64,000 nucleotides of DNA. It comes from Betaproteobacteria bacterium. GTDB lineage: Bacteria; Pseudomonadota; Gammaproteobacteria; Burkholderiales; Casimicrobiaceae. The stretch lies in NCBI GenBank assembly GCA_013298695.1, contig JAAFIS010000004.1, positions 124,001 through 188,000 of the forward strand, given 5' to 3'. The notes below the pieces were generated by a model. That model was not told the origin of the DNA. It ran no database searches and saw only the letters and a program-made list of their open reading frames with translations. Shown here piece by piece: positions 52,349-62,221 of the stretch (positions within the stretch are counted from its first letter, which is position 1; each line of letters starts with the position of its first letter). The position numbers were made by a program, and so were the translations under genes.

Positions 52349-53827
52349 CTATCTTCGTTCGTTCGTCGCGAGTTGGATCTCTCGCTTCACTTCGCGCGCG
52401 CGTGCTTCGACAAAGCTCGCGTCGTAATAATTGCCGTCGCTTGCTTTCGAGGCCAGTTCGAATTGATCGAGCGCAGCGCGAAGCGCGCCTTGCAAGTAAT
52501 ACTGCTCACCCAGATGACGATGTTGCTTGAGTTTCAAATTGAGATCGGCGCTCGCGCGAGCAGCAAGCGCGTGCAGCTGAGGGTCATTTGAATGTTTGGC
52601 AATCGTTGCTTCAAGTAGCGTGAGGGCACGCGTCGATTTTTTCGCGCGAATGAGCGCCTCGGGCAAATCGTACGCAAGCTGCATGTGATTTGGGAAACGT
52701 TGAAAGGCGGTTTCGAGATGGCGCACTGCGCCGTCAACATCATCGTTTTGCAGATAGAGCTGGCCTAACAACGCCTCAATCATCGGGTGCTGCAATCCGC
52801 CCGCTTTCAGCGATTCGAGCTCTTTTTTTGCACGAGCGAATTCGCGGGTGCGCAACAACGCCGCAGCGAGTCCATATCTTGCCACCGCTTCACTTGAGAA
52901 CTTTCGCTCTGTGATGATCGATTCAAAGTGCTTTACCGCGTCAGGGCCTTCGCCGATATAGCTGCGCAGCAGCGATCGCACGTAGAAGTAATCGCTATTT
53001 TCTTTGGCTAGTCGCGGCGGCACTTGTGCGCTCAAAGCGCGAGCTTCACCGACCCGATCCACCGTCATGGGATGGGTGCGTAGATAGCCCGGCACTGCAC
53101 CGGTATCGTTGAGCGTCGTTGAGCGTTGCAGTCGCTCCATAAAACTGCTCATTGAGCCGACATCGAAGCCTGCGCGGAGCAAGTATTGGAAGCCGATGCG
53201 ATCGGCTTCACGTTCGTTATCGCGCGAAAAATTCAAGTAACTTTGAACCGCAGCGGCCTGCGATCCCAAGATCGCACCTTGCACCGCCTCACCGTTGCCA
53301 CTTCGTGCAGCAAGGATCGCGGCGGCGAGTCCTGCGATCGACATCCAGGAATTTTTGCGTTGATCATCAAGTTGTCGCGCGTAGTGCTTTTGCGTGACGT
53401 GTGCGATTTCGTGCGCGAGCACCGCAGCGAGCTCGCTCTCGGTTTGGGTGAGCAACACCAGCCCCATGTTGACCCCAATATAGCCGCCGGGCATCGCGAA
53501 CGCGTTCACCGATGGGTCGCCGACCGCAAAGAATTCGAACGGTTGTCGAATTTCCGGGTTTGCGCTCAAGATGCGCCGACCCAGTTCATTGAGGTACGCG
53601 TTGACTTCGGGGTCGTTGAGCACCGCGCCCGCCGCGCGCAGTTCGCGCATCGCTTCGCCGCCCAATCGCTTTTCCTGCACCGAGCTGACCAGCGCGCCAG
53701 AGCTGTCGCCCAATTCTGGCAAGCGCGTCTGCGCGATGGCAGGCAAACCGGCTGGTGCGAAGGCGTTCAGCAGCATCGCTGCGAGCAAAGTGCGCGAAAA
53801 AATCCGCTTGGCAGGACGAAGAGTCAT
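52349..53827 (-). CDS. bepA: BepA/YfgC-like M48 metalloprotease with TPR
   Basis: A 492-residue periplasmic protein. Signal segment FSRTLLAAMLLNAFAPAGLPAIAQ, then the M48 domain with HEIAHVTQKH (zinc site) and EREADRIGFQYL (third ligand region), then TPR repeats to the C-terminus. BepA assists LptD and Bam assembly and degrades misfolded outer-membrane proteins. The start at 53827 (MTLRPAKRIF) is chosen over 53914, which would place 29 unrelated residues before the signal. Divergent from moaC. Confidence 0.9.
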   Translation of the reverse strand: MTLRPAKRIFSRTLLAAMLLNAFAPAGLPAIAQTRLPELGDSSGALVSSVQEKRLGGEAMRELRAAGAVLNDPEVNAYLNELGRRILSANPEIRQPFEFFAVGDPSVNAFAMPGGYIGVNMGLVLLTQTESELAAVLAHEIAHVTQKHYARQLDDQRKNSWMSIAGLAAAILAARSGNGEAVQGAILGSQAAAVQSYLNFSRDNEREADRIGFQYLLRAGFDVGSMSSFMERLQRSTTLNDTGAVPGYLRTHPMTVDRVGEARALSAQVPPRLAKENSDYFYVRSLLRSYIGEGPDAVKHFESIITERKFSSEAVARYGLAAALLRTREFARAKKELESLKAGGLQHPMIEALLGQLYLQNDDVDGAVRHLETAFQRFPNHMQLAYDLPEALIRAKKSTRALTLLEATIAKHSNDPQLHALAARASADLNLKLKQHRHLGEQYYLQGALRAALDQFELASKASDGNYYDASFVEARAREVKREIQLATNERR

Positions 53828-53894
53828 GTTGCTAAGATAGCTGAATTCCGCAAACAGTTCCTGGCACTCGCGCCCAAGCCCATTTCCGAACGCA

Positions 53895-54392
53895 ATGAAT
53901 TCGCAGAGCAGCACCTCTTATTTGACCCACTTCGACCAAAGCGGCCAGGCGCACATGGTTGATGTGGGCAGCAAAGTTGAAACCCATCGCGTTGCGCGGG
54001 CACACGGGGCCATTTTTATGGAGCCTGCAACGCGCGAGTTGATCGAGGCTGGAACGCACAAAAAAGGTGATGTTCTCGGCATTGCCCGCTTAGCGGCAAT
54101 CCAAGGCGCAAAACGATGTGCCGACCTCATTCCGCTCGCACATCCCATTCCGTTGACGAAAGTTGCGGTGGCATTTGATGTCGATCGCACGGCAAACGCG
54201 GTTCATATCGAAGTCACCGCCGAAACCGTCGGTAGAACGGGCGTTGAAATGGAAGCGCTGACCGCAGCGAGCGTGGGGCTGCTCACAATTTACGACATGT
54301 GCAAGGCCGTTGATCGCGGCATGCGAATCGCCGACATCCAGCTTTTGGAAAAACGAGGCGGAAAATCGGGGCACTGGCAGCGCGGCGAATAG
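53895..54392 (+). CDS. moaC: Cyclic pyranopterin monophosphate synthase
   Basis: A 165-residue enzyme of molybdenum cofactor synthesis. [27 protein letters not shown]-type core, [27 protein letters not shown] with the catalytic Lys/Asp, and [15 protein letters not shown]. It converts the MoaA product to cyclic pyranopterin monophosphate. It stands alone here; the MoeB-like gene at 5668 is far away. Confidence 0.96.
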   Translation: MNSQSSTSYLTHFDQSGQAHMVDVGSKVETHRVARAHGAIFMEPATRELIEAGTHKKGDVLGIARLAAIQGAKRCADLIPLAHPIPLTKVAVAFDVDRTANAVHIEVTAETVGRTGVEMEALTAASVGLLTIYDMCKAVDRGMRIADIQLLEKRGGKSGHWQRGE

Positions 54393-54455
54393 GGCGCGTT
54401 CGCGGAAGAAATGTGTCCGCTACGAGCAAGTTTCACCGCAAAGCGCCCTCTTTAA

Positions 54456-56900
54456 ATGTTTCGCGAATTACGAGAACGCTCTCGCAAAACGTTTTACAAC
54501 TGGTACGTTGAAAGCCACATTGTGGGAGCAGCAGCAGCGGTATTCGCTGTTCAACAACTTAGCATATTACCGCCCCACTCGCCCACATTAATAGGGCTTT
54601 TAGTATCGGCGTTAGGAGCGTTTGCGCTCTTCTTGCGAGAGACACCGCCGCGAAGAATTTTGACCCTATTCTTCGTGTTTGCGCTTGCAGCATCGTATGC
54701 CGCGCTGCGCGCCGATCTGCGCATGGGCGATGAACTCGCGCGGGAACACGAAGGGCGCGATATTGAAATCGTTGGCGTAATCGATGAAATGCCGCAACGA
54801 AATGAACGTAGCGTTCGCTTCGCGTTTCGCGTTGAAGCGGTACTCACGCCAAGCGTTCATGTTCCGCAGCGCATTTCGCTCGGCTGGTACCAACCGCCGG
54901 TTCGCGAATTGGTGCGCGATCCACTGCCGGAACTTCACGCGGGCGAGCGCTGGCGCTGGACGGTTCGCCTGAAACGCCCACATGGCAACGCGAACCCGGC
55001 AGGTTTTGACGCCGAGGCTTGGATGCTGGAGCGAAACCTTCGCGCAAGCGGCAGCATTCAAGTCGACGAGTTTTCGAAGCGGCTCGACGCGAACGCGGGT
55101 CGACTAAGCGATCACTTAGAACGTCTGCGCGAATCGATTCGCGACCGCATGCGGCAGGCGCTTGCAGAAAAGCCGTATGCGGGCGTGTTGATCGCCCTCG
55201 CGATCGGCGATCAGGCCGCGATCAGTAACGCCGACTGGTCGCTGTTCAACGCCACTGCCGTTTCGCATTTGCTCTCAATTAGTGGCGCACATGTAACGTT
55301 GTTTGCCGCCTGGATTGCGTTTGTGACGTTTGCCATGTGGCGTCGATCGCCATTGCTCTGCGCGCGCCTCCCGGCGCACAAAGCAGCCGCCGTCGTTGCG
55401 GCGGTTGTGGCATTGCTGTACGCCGCGCTCACTGGGTTTGCTGTGCCCGCGCAGCGCACCTGTTACATGTTGGTAGTCGCCGCGCTTTCGCTGCTGCTCT
55501 CACGCTCGCTCTCGCCATGGTTAGTGCTCAGCTGGTCGGCGCTGGCCGTGCTTGTGATTGATCCATGGGCGGTGTTGGCGGTGGGTTTTTGGTTCTCGTT
55601 CGCGGCTGTTGCGATGCTGATGTACGTCACTCAAAACCGGATCGGACGCGAAACCGCAATGCGCGTCGCGGTCAAAACGCAAATCGCGGTGACGCTCGGC
55701 TTGGTGCCGCTATCGCTCGCATTTTTTCAGCAAGTGTCTCTGGTCGGACCGATCGCAAACGCAATCGCGATCCCACTCATTTCATTTCTGGTTATTCCCC
55801 TCACGCTGCTGTGGCTCGTGCTCCCAATAGATGCGTTGCTATCTGTTGCGCACGTGTTGATTGATGGATTGGCATCGCTGCTGAAATGGCTTGTTTCGTT
55901 TAACGGCGCGATGTGGTCGCAGCATTCGCCGCCTTGGTGGGCGGTGGCACTCGCGATCGCAGGCGTTGTCTGGTTACTCGCTCCCCGCCTCGTTAAATAC
56001 CGCTGGGTCGGCGCGCTGTGGTGCTTGCCACTATTTACCGTGACCCCACCCACACCAGAACCAGGCGAATTCAGCGTCACTGCGCTCGACATCGGCCAAG
56101 GCACAGCGGTCGTCGTTCGTACGGCCTCAAAAACAATGGTGTATGACACCGGCCCGCGGTGGGCAGACGACACCGATGCCGGCCTGCGCTTGATCGTGCC
56201 GTATTTGCGCGCCAGCGGCTCGGCACGCGTGGACGGACTCGTGGTGAGCCATCTGGATTTGGACCACAGCGGCGGCGCAAAATCGATTCTTGCAAACACA
56301 CCAACCACGTGGTTATTGACCTCTATGTTTGCGGAGGCTGACATCATTGCTGACGCTCGCCGAAGAAACATCGCCACTTACGCCTGTCAAGCCGGTCAAC
56401 GCTGGACGTGGGACGGCGTCGAGTTCGAAGTGCTGCATCCTGACGCAACGTCGTACCTAAACGCCAAGTTGAAAACCAACGATCGCTCTTGCGTGATCAA
56501 GGTAAAAAGCGCGAGAGGTCAGTCGGCATTGCTCACAGGCGACATCGAGCGAACAAGTGAACTTACCTTGGTTGATCGAAGCAGTGTGGCGCTCCGAGCC
56601 GACGTTTTACTGGTTCCTCATCACGGGAGTTTGACCTCATCCGTCGATGAATTTATCGACGCGGTTTCGCCAAGGGTTGCCCTCATCAACGCAGGTTATC
56701 GCAACCGATTTGGCCACCCACGCGAAGAAGTGCTCTCAAGATACGAGGCGCGAAATATTGCGCTTCTTCGTACGGATTGGCACGGCGCAATCACCATCAG
56801 CTCAAACGATCAATTTAGACATGTGCGCCAAGAGCGTAACGAGCGCAGACGCTATTGGGTTGATCGAGTCGATCCCGCCGATAAGCGTCCGATTGAATAG
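54456..56900 (+). CDS. comEC: ComEC/Rec2 DNA internalisation protein
   Basis: An 814-residue membrane channel protein for DNA uptake. N-terminal OB-like DUF4131 region (to about 200), the ComEC TM domain with HLLSISGAHVTLFAAW, and the C-terminal metallo-beta-lactamase domain (VSHLDLDHSGGAKSIL). Natural competence is suggested, but ComEC alone is not proof. The nearby CCCAC/TAGGGCT palindrome at 54580 lies inside its coding sequence. Confidence 0.93.
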   Translation: MFRELRERSRKTFYNWYVESHIVGAAAAVFAVQQLSILPPHSPTLIGLLVSALGAFALFLRETPPRRILTLFFVFALAASYAALRADLRMGDELAREHEGRDIEIVGVIDEMPQRNERSVRFAFRVEAVLTPSVHVPQRISLGWYQPPVRELVRDPLPELHAGERWRWTVRLKRPHGNANPAGFDAEAWMLERNLRASGSIQVDEFSKRLDANAGRLSDHLERLRESIRDRMRQALAEKPYAGVLIALAIGDQAAISNADWSLFNATAVSHLLSISGAHVTLFAAWIAFVTFAMWRRSPLLCARLPAHKAAAVVAAVVALLYAALTGFAVPAQRTCYMLVVAALSLLLSRSLSPWLVLSWSALAVLVIDPWAVLAVGFWFSFAAVAMLMYVTQNRIGRETAMRVAVKTQIAVTLGLVPLSLAFFQQVSLVGPIANAIAIPLISFLVIPLTLLWLVLPIDALLSVAHVLIDGLASLLKWLVSFNGAMWSQHSPPWWAVALAIAGVVWLLAPRLVKYRWVGALWCLPLFTVTPPTPEPGEFSVTALDIGQGTAVVVRTASKTMVYDTGPRWADDTDAGLRLIVPYLRASGSARVDGLVVSHLDLDHSGGAKSILANTPTTWLLTSMFAEADIIADARRRNIATYACQAGQRWTWDGVEFEVLHPDATSYLNAKLKTNDRSCVIKVKSARGQSALLTGDIERTSELTLVDRSSVALRADVLLVPHHGSLTSSVDEFIDAVSPRVALINAGYRNRFGHPREEVLSRYEARNIALLRTDWHGAITISSNDQFRHVRQERNERRRYWVDRVDPADKRPIE

Positions 56901-56922
56901 CCGCGCTTGCGGTGCGCTCAGC

Positions 56923-57426
56923 TTAGTTGCTGCGCATGGCGACGGTCCGAAGGCGATACAGTGAAATTGCGCGGCCTAAGAAAACACCCGTAAGCGCGCC
57001 AGTGATCACCGAGAACCCGATTTGCCAGAGCGCGGAAGTGGCTTTCACCGGATCGATCGCGAAGGTCACCTGGGCCACATAATTAAACAAAAAAATGCTG
57101 AGCATAAAAAACATCGGTTTTGCGCTTCCCGGTATGTGTAGCAACGCAGATTTCATGTCGTAGCGTGCGCCAGCTGCAGCTCGCATCCAAACGGCTGAAA
57201 TCGTTGTAGTGATGAGCGCAACAACTAACCACGCGCCCAGCGCTGCGCCATGCCGCCCCGAGCTCGCGAGACCAATGGCAAGAAAGACCAGCGGCGCGAT
57301 GAAGAGCGAAATTGGATTGACAGTGCGATCACGTAATTGCCTAACGCCGAGAACAGCCAGCGCAATCAAGATGACCCACACCCAAATGGGTGTTGCGCGA
57401 ATAATGTTGAATAGAAAAGTGAGCAT
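56923..57426 (-). CDS. Small multi-pass membrane protein, unknown function
   Basis: A 167-residue protein with four or five hydrophobic segments, beginning MLTFLFNIIRATPIWVWVILIALAVLGV. The frame opens to 57582, but the extra 52 residues are low in hydrophobicity and unlike a membrane start. I do not recognise a family with certainty. It is convergent with comEC and lies downstream of the AstE/AspA-family gene on the same strand. Confidence 0.7.
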   Translation of the reverse strand: MLTFLFNIIRATPIWVWVILIALAVLGVRQLRDRTVNPISLFIAPLVFLAIGLASSGRHGAALGAWLVVALITTTISAVWMRAAAGARYDMKSALLHIPGSAKPMFFMLSIFLFNYVAQVTFAIDPVKATSALWQIGFSVITGALTGVFLGRAISLYRLRTVAMRSN

Positions 57427-57544
57427 GTGAGTTGATGAAAAAAAGTGTTGATCGGCGAATCTTGCGTCGAAACCACGTGCGCTGAAAGTGGCGCTGCGAC
57501 GAACGGCGGAAATCGTTCGCAAACGCGCAGGTGCGGTAGTCGCG

Positions 57545-58498
57545 TCAGCGATAGCGACCAATGCGAACCGCCGTTTGCCCAAGCTTTGGCTGCGGCACAG
57601 GCATCACCATCACCGCGTCGGCATGCGGTGTGCGCACCTCACGATCACCGTCGACTGCTATCACCGTCCCCGCCTCTGGAATAACCTCGAGCCCGCGAAG
57701 CGGTCGCCGCCATTTAAATTCGCTGCTGCGCAGCGTGATCACTTCGGAAATCTCAACGATACGCTGCGCGGCGGGTGGCTCAACGCCGATCAAATTGTCG
57801 AGCCAGTCGCGATCAAGCATCTCAAAATGGCGCAGGAAGCGCCACATCACGTTGCAGGCTACGGAGCCTACTGCGCGCTCCCAATGTTGGCCGCACTCGA
57901 CTAGCAGCGCAGTTTTGTTTGAGTTCGCGTCAGCAAAACTTGCGTAATCGCGCAAACGTTTGCCCGCTGAATGCCCCGAGTCGATCAGGATATGCACGGG
58001 TGCGCCCACGGCGTGCGCGAGCGCAAGTCCTTTCACAGTGTCGCCTGCGAGTGCGATCGGGGGTGCGGGCTCAAGCATCGAATGCAGATCAAGCAGATGA
58101 TCAACCGTATCGAAGAACGGCCGCAGCTCGCGCGCTCGTGAAAGCTCGCGCGATTGGCGTTCGCCATCGAGCGTTGTCTCATTCCAAACACGATTGAAAT
58201 CTTCATCTACCGAGCGCGATTCAAACGGCTTTTTCGCGTCGAACGATTCGTAAGCGGCGACGTTTGCAAATACAAACGAGAGCGTTCCTCGTTGCACTTG
58301 AACGCCGCCCCAAAGCGCATTGCCCAGGGCGTTTAGCGCGATAGCGCCGCACACCTCGTTGCCGTGAACCAACGCTGTTACGCAAACGTGCGGCCCATCA
58401 ACGTCGCTTTTGGCGCTCCAAACATACGGGATGCCCACATTGCCTTGCGCCCAACGATCAATTTGCGGAAAGGGAACTTCGATCTGGTGATCGCTCAT
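57545..58498 (-). CDS. Succinylglutamate desuccinylase/aspartoacylase family hydrolase
   Basis: A 317-residue zinc hydrolase: ALVHGNEVCGAIALNAL gives the HxxE motif, LLDLHSMLEP the third zinc histidine region, and TALLVECGQHWE the catalytic glutamate. AstE removes succinate in arginine catabolism; AspA removes acetyl from N-acetylaspartate; other members deacylate small amides. The neighbourhood does not contain the ast operon, so the substrate is open. Divergent from the aldehyde dehydrogenase. Confidence 0.87.
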   Translation of the reverse strand: MSDHQIEVPFPQIDRWAQGNVGIPYVWSAKSDVDGPHVCVTALVHGNEVCGAIALNALGNALWGGVQVQRGTLSFVFANVAAYESFDAKKPFESRSVDEDFNRVWNETTLDGERQSRELSRARELRPFFDTVDHLLDLHSMLEPAPPIALAGDTVKGLALAHAVGAPVHILIDSGHSAGKRLRDYASFADANSNKTALLVECGQHWERAVGSVACNVMWRFLRHFEMLDRDWLDNLIGVEPPAAQRIVEISEVITLRSSEFKWRRPLRGLEVIPEAGTVIAVDGDREVRTPHADAVMVMPVPQPKLGQTAVRIGRYR

Positions 58499-58560
58499 AG
58501 AAACGTTGTTTCGTCGTTGCTGGAAAGAACCGCTATTCTTCCACGCACAAGGAAATCACC

Positions 58561-59997
58561 ATGACCACTCACTTCATCGCTAATCAACGTGTCTCCGGAA
58601 CCAACGAGGAAACGATCCCGGTGCTTGATCCAAGCGATGGACAAGTGTTCGCGCATCTCGCTCGCGGCAATGCGGACGATATTCGCAGCGCCGTAAAAGC
58701 CGCACGCTCGGCAGCTGACGGCGGCGCGTGGAGTCGGCTCGCGCCTGTCGAACGCGGGCGCTTGCTGATGAAACTTGCAAACGCTATCAGCGCGCATCAC
58801 GATGAACTCGCGACGCTTGAAATGCGCGATTGCGGCAAACCTGTGAAACAGGCGAAGGCCGACGCGACCGCATGCGCGCGTTACTTTGAGTTCTACGCGG
58901 GGGCATGTGACAAATTGCATGGCGAGACGATTCCGTACACACCGGGGTTTGCCGTGATGTCGATCTACGAACCCCATGGCGTGACTGGGCACATCATTCC
59001 GTGGAACTACCCGATGCAAATTTTCGGACGCAGCGTGGGCGGCGCGCTCGCGGCGGGCAACGCCTGCGTGGTGAAACCTGCGGAAGACGCGTGTTTGTCG
59101 TTGTTGCGCATCGCAGAACTTGCTGCTGACGTTGGTTTTCCTGACGGCGCGTTGAACATCGTGACGGGCTATGGTCACGAAGCCGGACAAGCTCTCGCTG
59201 ACGCCGAGGGTATCGATCACATTTCATTCACTGGCTCTGCGCGCGTGGGCACGATCATCGCGCAAAGCGCCGCGAAACGTCATGTGCCCGTCACGCTTGA
59301 GCTTGGTGGCAAATCGCCGCAAATCGTATTTGCGGACGCAAATCTTGATGACGCGATTCCGACGATCATCAATGCGATTGTGCAAAACGCGGGGCAAACG
59401 TGCAGCGCAGGTTCGCGCTTGCTGGTGCAGGCGAGCGCGTATGAGCGCGTGCTCGAACTCGTTGGCAAACGCATGAGTGCGTTGCGCGTCGGTGCGGCGA
59501 AATCGGATCTTGATGTCGGTCCGCTGATTCGCGCAACGCAGCTCGAACGAGTCAATGGCTTTTTGAACGATGCAAAGAAAACGGGACTACGCATCGTCGC
59601 CGAAGGCAGCATTGCAAGCGACGCGCCGTCGACGGGTTTTTATGCAAAACCCACGTTGATTGCTGACGTGTCGCCGCAATCACATCTCGCGCAAGAGGAA
59701 GTGTTCGGCCCCGTGCTCGCTGCCATGCCGTTCGATGATGAAGCCGATGCGATTCGCATCGCCAACGCCACGCAATACGGCCTCGTTGCAGGCGTGTGGA
59801 CAGAGAATGGCGGCCGCGCCTTGCGCATCGCGAAAGCGGTGAAGAGCGGTCAAGTGTTTATCAACAATTACGGCGCAGGCGGCGGCGTAGAACTGCCATT
59901 CGGCGGCGTGAAATCGTCGGGCTACGGTCGCGAAAAAGGATTCGAAGCGCTGTACGGATTCAGCGTGATGAAAACCATCGTGACGCGACACGGGTGA
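58561..59997 (+). CDS. NAD-dependent aldehyde dehydrogenase
   Basis: A 478-residue ALDH: IIPWNYPMQIFGRS, FTGSARVG, VTLELGGKSPQIV (catalytic Glu) and NAGQTCSAGSRLL (catalytic Cys). The pattern fits the betaine/gamma-aminobutyraldehyde-like branch, but no neighbour confirms the substrate. A paired-palindrome repeat follows. Confidence 0.92.
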   Translation: MTTHFIANQRVSGTNEETIPVLDPSDGQVFAHLARGNADDIRSAVKAARSAADGGAWSRLAPVERGRLLMKLANAISAHHDELATLEMRDCGKPVKQAKADATACARYFEFYAGACDKLHGETIPYTPGFAVMSIYEPHGVTGHIIPWNYPMQIFGRSVGGALAAGNACVVKPAEDACLSLLRIAELAADVGFPDGALNIVTGYGHEAGQALADAEGIDHISFTGSARVGTIIAQSAAKRHVPVTLELGGKSPQIVFADANLDDAIPTIINAIVQNAGQTCSAGSRLLVQASAYERVLELVGKRMSALRVGAAKSDLDVGPLIRATQLERVNGFLNDAKKTGLRIVAEGSIASDAPSTGFYAKPTLIADVSPQSHLAQEEVFGPVLAAMPFDDEADAIRIANATQYGLVAGVWTENGGRALRIAKAVKSGQVFINNYGAGGGVELPFGGVKSSGYGREKGFEALYGFSVMKTIVTRHG

Positions 59998-60017
59998 AAT
60001 CGACAATGATCTTTCGT

Positions 60018-60115
60018 TCTAATCGCCTAATAACGTTAGGTGTGTGTCTATTTTATCAAATCATCAATAACTGTATTTTTATGAGCTATCGCCCAATTAG
60101 ATCGGGCGAAGCTAG
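60018..60115. repeat. Paired-palindrome repeat, copy 8
   Basis: The left arm is CGCCTAATAACGTTAGGTG (60024-60042). The right arm is TCGCCCAATTAGATCGGGCGA (60089-60109), extended by AGCT flanks (AGCTA and AGCT). The centre is A/T-rich with TATCAAATCATCAATAA. Lies 20 bp beyond the aldehyde dehydrogenase. Confidence 0.75.
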
Positions 60116-60223
60116 GTGAAGCTAACTTTCAATTGTTCGTCACACTCAGGAACTGAATCGCAAACCCAGCCAGCAACATTGAATCAAAAATCTGCGGCGA
60201 TCCGCACTAAATCTACGTAAAAA

Positions 60224-60676
60224 ATGAGAGTACTCATCCAGCGAGTCAGCAAAGCCAGCGTCAGCGTTAACGAGAACGCGGTGGGCGAGATTTCACACGG
60301 CCTGTTGTTGCTCATCGGCGTCACGCATGACGACAACGAACTCATCGAAGATCGCATGGCCGACAAAATCGCGAAGTTGCGCATCTTCTCCGACGATGAG
60401 GGGAAAATGAATCTGAGCGTCGTTGATGTCGGCGGTGACATTCTCGCCGTGAGCCAATTCACGCTCTATGCCGATGCGAAAAACGGCAATCGCCCGAGCT
60501 ACACCAACGCCGCGAGACCCGAGCAAGCCTCGCCCGCATTTGATCGCTTCGTCACGAAACTCGCTGCGCGAATAGGCAAACCTGTACCGACAGGCGTATT
60601 TGGTGCGGATATGAACGTAAGTCTCGTCAACGATGGACCAGTGACAATCTGGCTAGATAGTGCCGAGATTTTTTAA
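60224..60676 (+). CDS. dtd: D-aminoacyl-tRNA deacylase
   Basis: A 150-residue enzyme that clears D-amino acids from t[16 protein letters not shown] at the N-terminus, the active-site [17 protein letters not shown], and the Gly-cisPro motif [11 protein letters not shown]. It is one base overlapped with the GNAT gene (TAATG). Confidence 0.95.
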   Translation: MRVLIQRVSKASVSVNENAVGEISHGLLLLIGVTHDDNELIEDRMADKIAKLRIFSDDEGKMNLSVVDVGGDILAVSQFTLYADAKNGNRPSYTNAARPEQASPAFDRFVTKLAARIGKPVPTGVFGADMNVSLVNDGPVTIWLDSAEIF

Positions 60677-61239
60677 TGATCGCGTTGATCGATCAACTGC
60701 CGATGCGCGCGGATCGCGCAATGCTGCGGTTGCTGCGCGAGTCCGATGTATCCGTATTCCATGAATACCGCGCGGATCCATTGCTCGCTCGGTATCAAGG
60801 CTGGTCTCCGATGAGCTTGATGCAAGCAAGCGAATTCGTTCGCGGAATGTCGAAAGTGAGCGATTTGATCGCGGGCGACTGGATTCAACTAGCAATCGCC
60901 GATCCTACGTCGGATGTGCTGATTGGCGACGTTGGGATCTTCCTCGACGTTGAACGTAACGCCGCTGAAATCGGCTTTACGGTACGCAGCGAAAATCAAG
61001 GTCGTGGCATTGCGAGCGCTGCGGTGGGCGCAGCGATTCGTTTGATCTTTACTTCATCATTGGCGGAGAAAATTCGCGCAACGACTGATGCACGTAACGT
61101 CGCATCCATCGCCGTCCTTGAGCGCAGTGGTTTCACCAAAACTGCGCGGCGCGAAGCGGAATTCAAGGGCGAATGCTGCATCGAATTTGACTACGAACTT
61201 CCGCGCGTCACCGCATTTGAAAAGTCTCGGAACACATGA
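60676..61239 (+). CDS. GNAT-family N-acetyltransferase (RimJ/RimL-like)
   Basis: A 187-residue acetyltransferase with ADRAMLRLLRESD, IGFTVRSENQGRGIASAAVGAAIRL (acetyl-CoA loop) and ARNVASIAVLERSGFTKTARRE. The last motif is typical of RimJ/RimL-type enzymes, which acetylate protein N-termini or small amines; substrate unknown. It overlaps the glyoxalase-like gene by 4 nt. Confidence 0.88.
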   Translation: MIALIDQLPMRADRAMLRLLRESDVSVFHEYRADPLLARYQGWSPMSLMQASEFVRGMSKVSDLIAGDWIQLAIADPTSDVLIGDVGIFLDVERNAAEIGFTVRSENQGRGIASAAVGAAIRLIFTSSLAEKIRATTDARNVASIAVLERSGFTKTARREAEFKGECCIEFDYELPRVTAFEKSRNT

Positions 61240-61916
61240 GCTACACCACCGAACTCGATCATATCGTTGTCGCCTGCACCACGCTCGACGAAGGCCGCGC
61301 ATGGTGCAAAGAGACGCTAGGCGTTGAAGCGAGCGGCGGTGGCAAACACGCGGGCATCGGAACGCACAACACACTGCTCTCGCTTGGTGCCAAGCATTAC
61401 CTTGAAATTATCGCCATCGACCCAAACCCGGATCCTAGTGCACCCGCTACGGCATTCCCTCGTTGGTTCGGCCTCGACACGGACGAAGTGAAATCACTCA
61501 TCGCGCACGAACCGCGCTTGGTCGCCTGGGTTGTACGCGTAAGTCGAGAAGGCGTCGCGCAGGACGCTATTGAGCAGGTTGCAAAAGCGAAAGGCAACGC
61601 CGCGAATATCGTGCGCCCTGCGCAACGCGGCGACTTACGCTGGCGCTTTGCGTTTACGCAAGACGGCGCGCGTCCGCGCTCTGGTGTGTTGCCGCATTTC
61701 ATTCAATGGGATGTGCCGATTCATCCGTGTGAGCGATTGCCTGATGTTGGTGTGTCGCTGTCATCGCTCGTCATTGCCGATCCGACTCCTGAATACCTAT
61801 CGAGCACATTGCAGACAGTGAATTTTTCGGATGAGAAAGTACACATCGGTCAAAGCAGCACACCTCAATTGATAGCAACGCTTTACGCACCAAAAGGAAT
61901 CGTCGTTCTCGAATAG
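61236..61916 (+). CDS. VOC (glyoxalase-like) family protein
   Basis: A 226-residue protein starting TTELDHIVVACTTLDEGRAWCKETLGV, with LGAKHYLEIIAIDPNP. This is the long-version glyoxalase-like (glyoxalase_3) domain. Function is unknown; metal ligands of the classical enzyme are only partly recognisable. Operon with dtd and GNAT. Its stop overlaps a 14-bp palindrome. Confidence 0.82.
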   Translation: MSYTTELDHIVVACTTLDEGRAWCKETLGVEASGGGKHAGIGTHNTLLSLGAKHYLEIIAIDPNPDPSAPATAFPRWFGLDTDEVKSLIAHEPRLVAWVVRVSREGVAQDAIEQVAKAKGNAANIVRPAQRGDLRWRFAFTQDGARPRSGVLPHFIQWDVPIHPCERLPDVGVSLSSLVIADPTPEYLSSTLQTVNFSDEKVHIGQSSTPQLIATLYAPKGIVVLE

Positions 61917-61937
61917 TGTTGCGCAACACGCTACAAT
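61916..61937 (+). promoter_or_regulatory. Palindrome GTGTTGCGCAACAC and -10 box before higB
   Basis: A perfect 14-bp palindrome (61916-61929) is followed by TACAAT (61932-61937), 6 bp before the higB ATG. It is well placed as the HigA operator and promoter. Confidence 0.6.
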
Positions 61938-61943
61938 AACGTA

Positions 61944-62221
61944 ATGATTGTTTCGTTTGTCCACAAGGGTCTTGAAAACTATTTCGTACTGGAAGCAAAC
62001 GAGGCATTCAGACCTCGCACGCGATTCGATTGCGAATGCAGCTCGCTGCTCTCGATTCAGCGAAACACATTGAGGATATGGATTTGCCCGGTTACCGATT
62101 GCACCCGCTGAAAGGTGATCGCAAAGGCACATGGTCAATTTCAGTAAACGGAAATTGGCGAATCACGTTTAAGTTTGGCGGCGGCAACGCCGAAATTGTT
62201 GACTACGAGGACTACCACTGA
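61944..62221 (+). pseudogene. higB: HigB-type toxin, frameshifted at a T-tract
   Basis: From ATG 61944 the protein begins MIVSFVHKGLENYF, then leaves frame. Shifting by one base at TTT (61982-61984) restores RTGSKRGIQTSHAIRLRMQLAALDSA and runs to the TGA at 62221 with GNWRITFKFGGGNAEIVDYEDYH, an otherwise well conserved HigB/RelE-type mRNA interferase. One T appears to be missing. Either the gene is dead, the tract varies, or the read has an error. It overlaps higA. Confidence 0.8.

Noticed and set aside
53186-53962. 258-residue plus-strand frame opposite bepA
   Set aside because: Antisense to the M48 protease and unrelated to any family I know.
54580-54598. CGCCCACATTAATAGGGCT, looks like one arm of the interspersed repeat
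   Set aside because: It lies inside comEC coding sequence for a transmembrane segment and has no second arm at the expected 65-bp distance.
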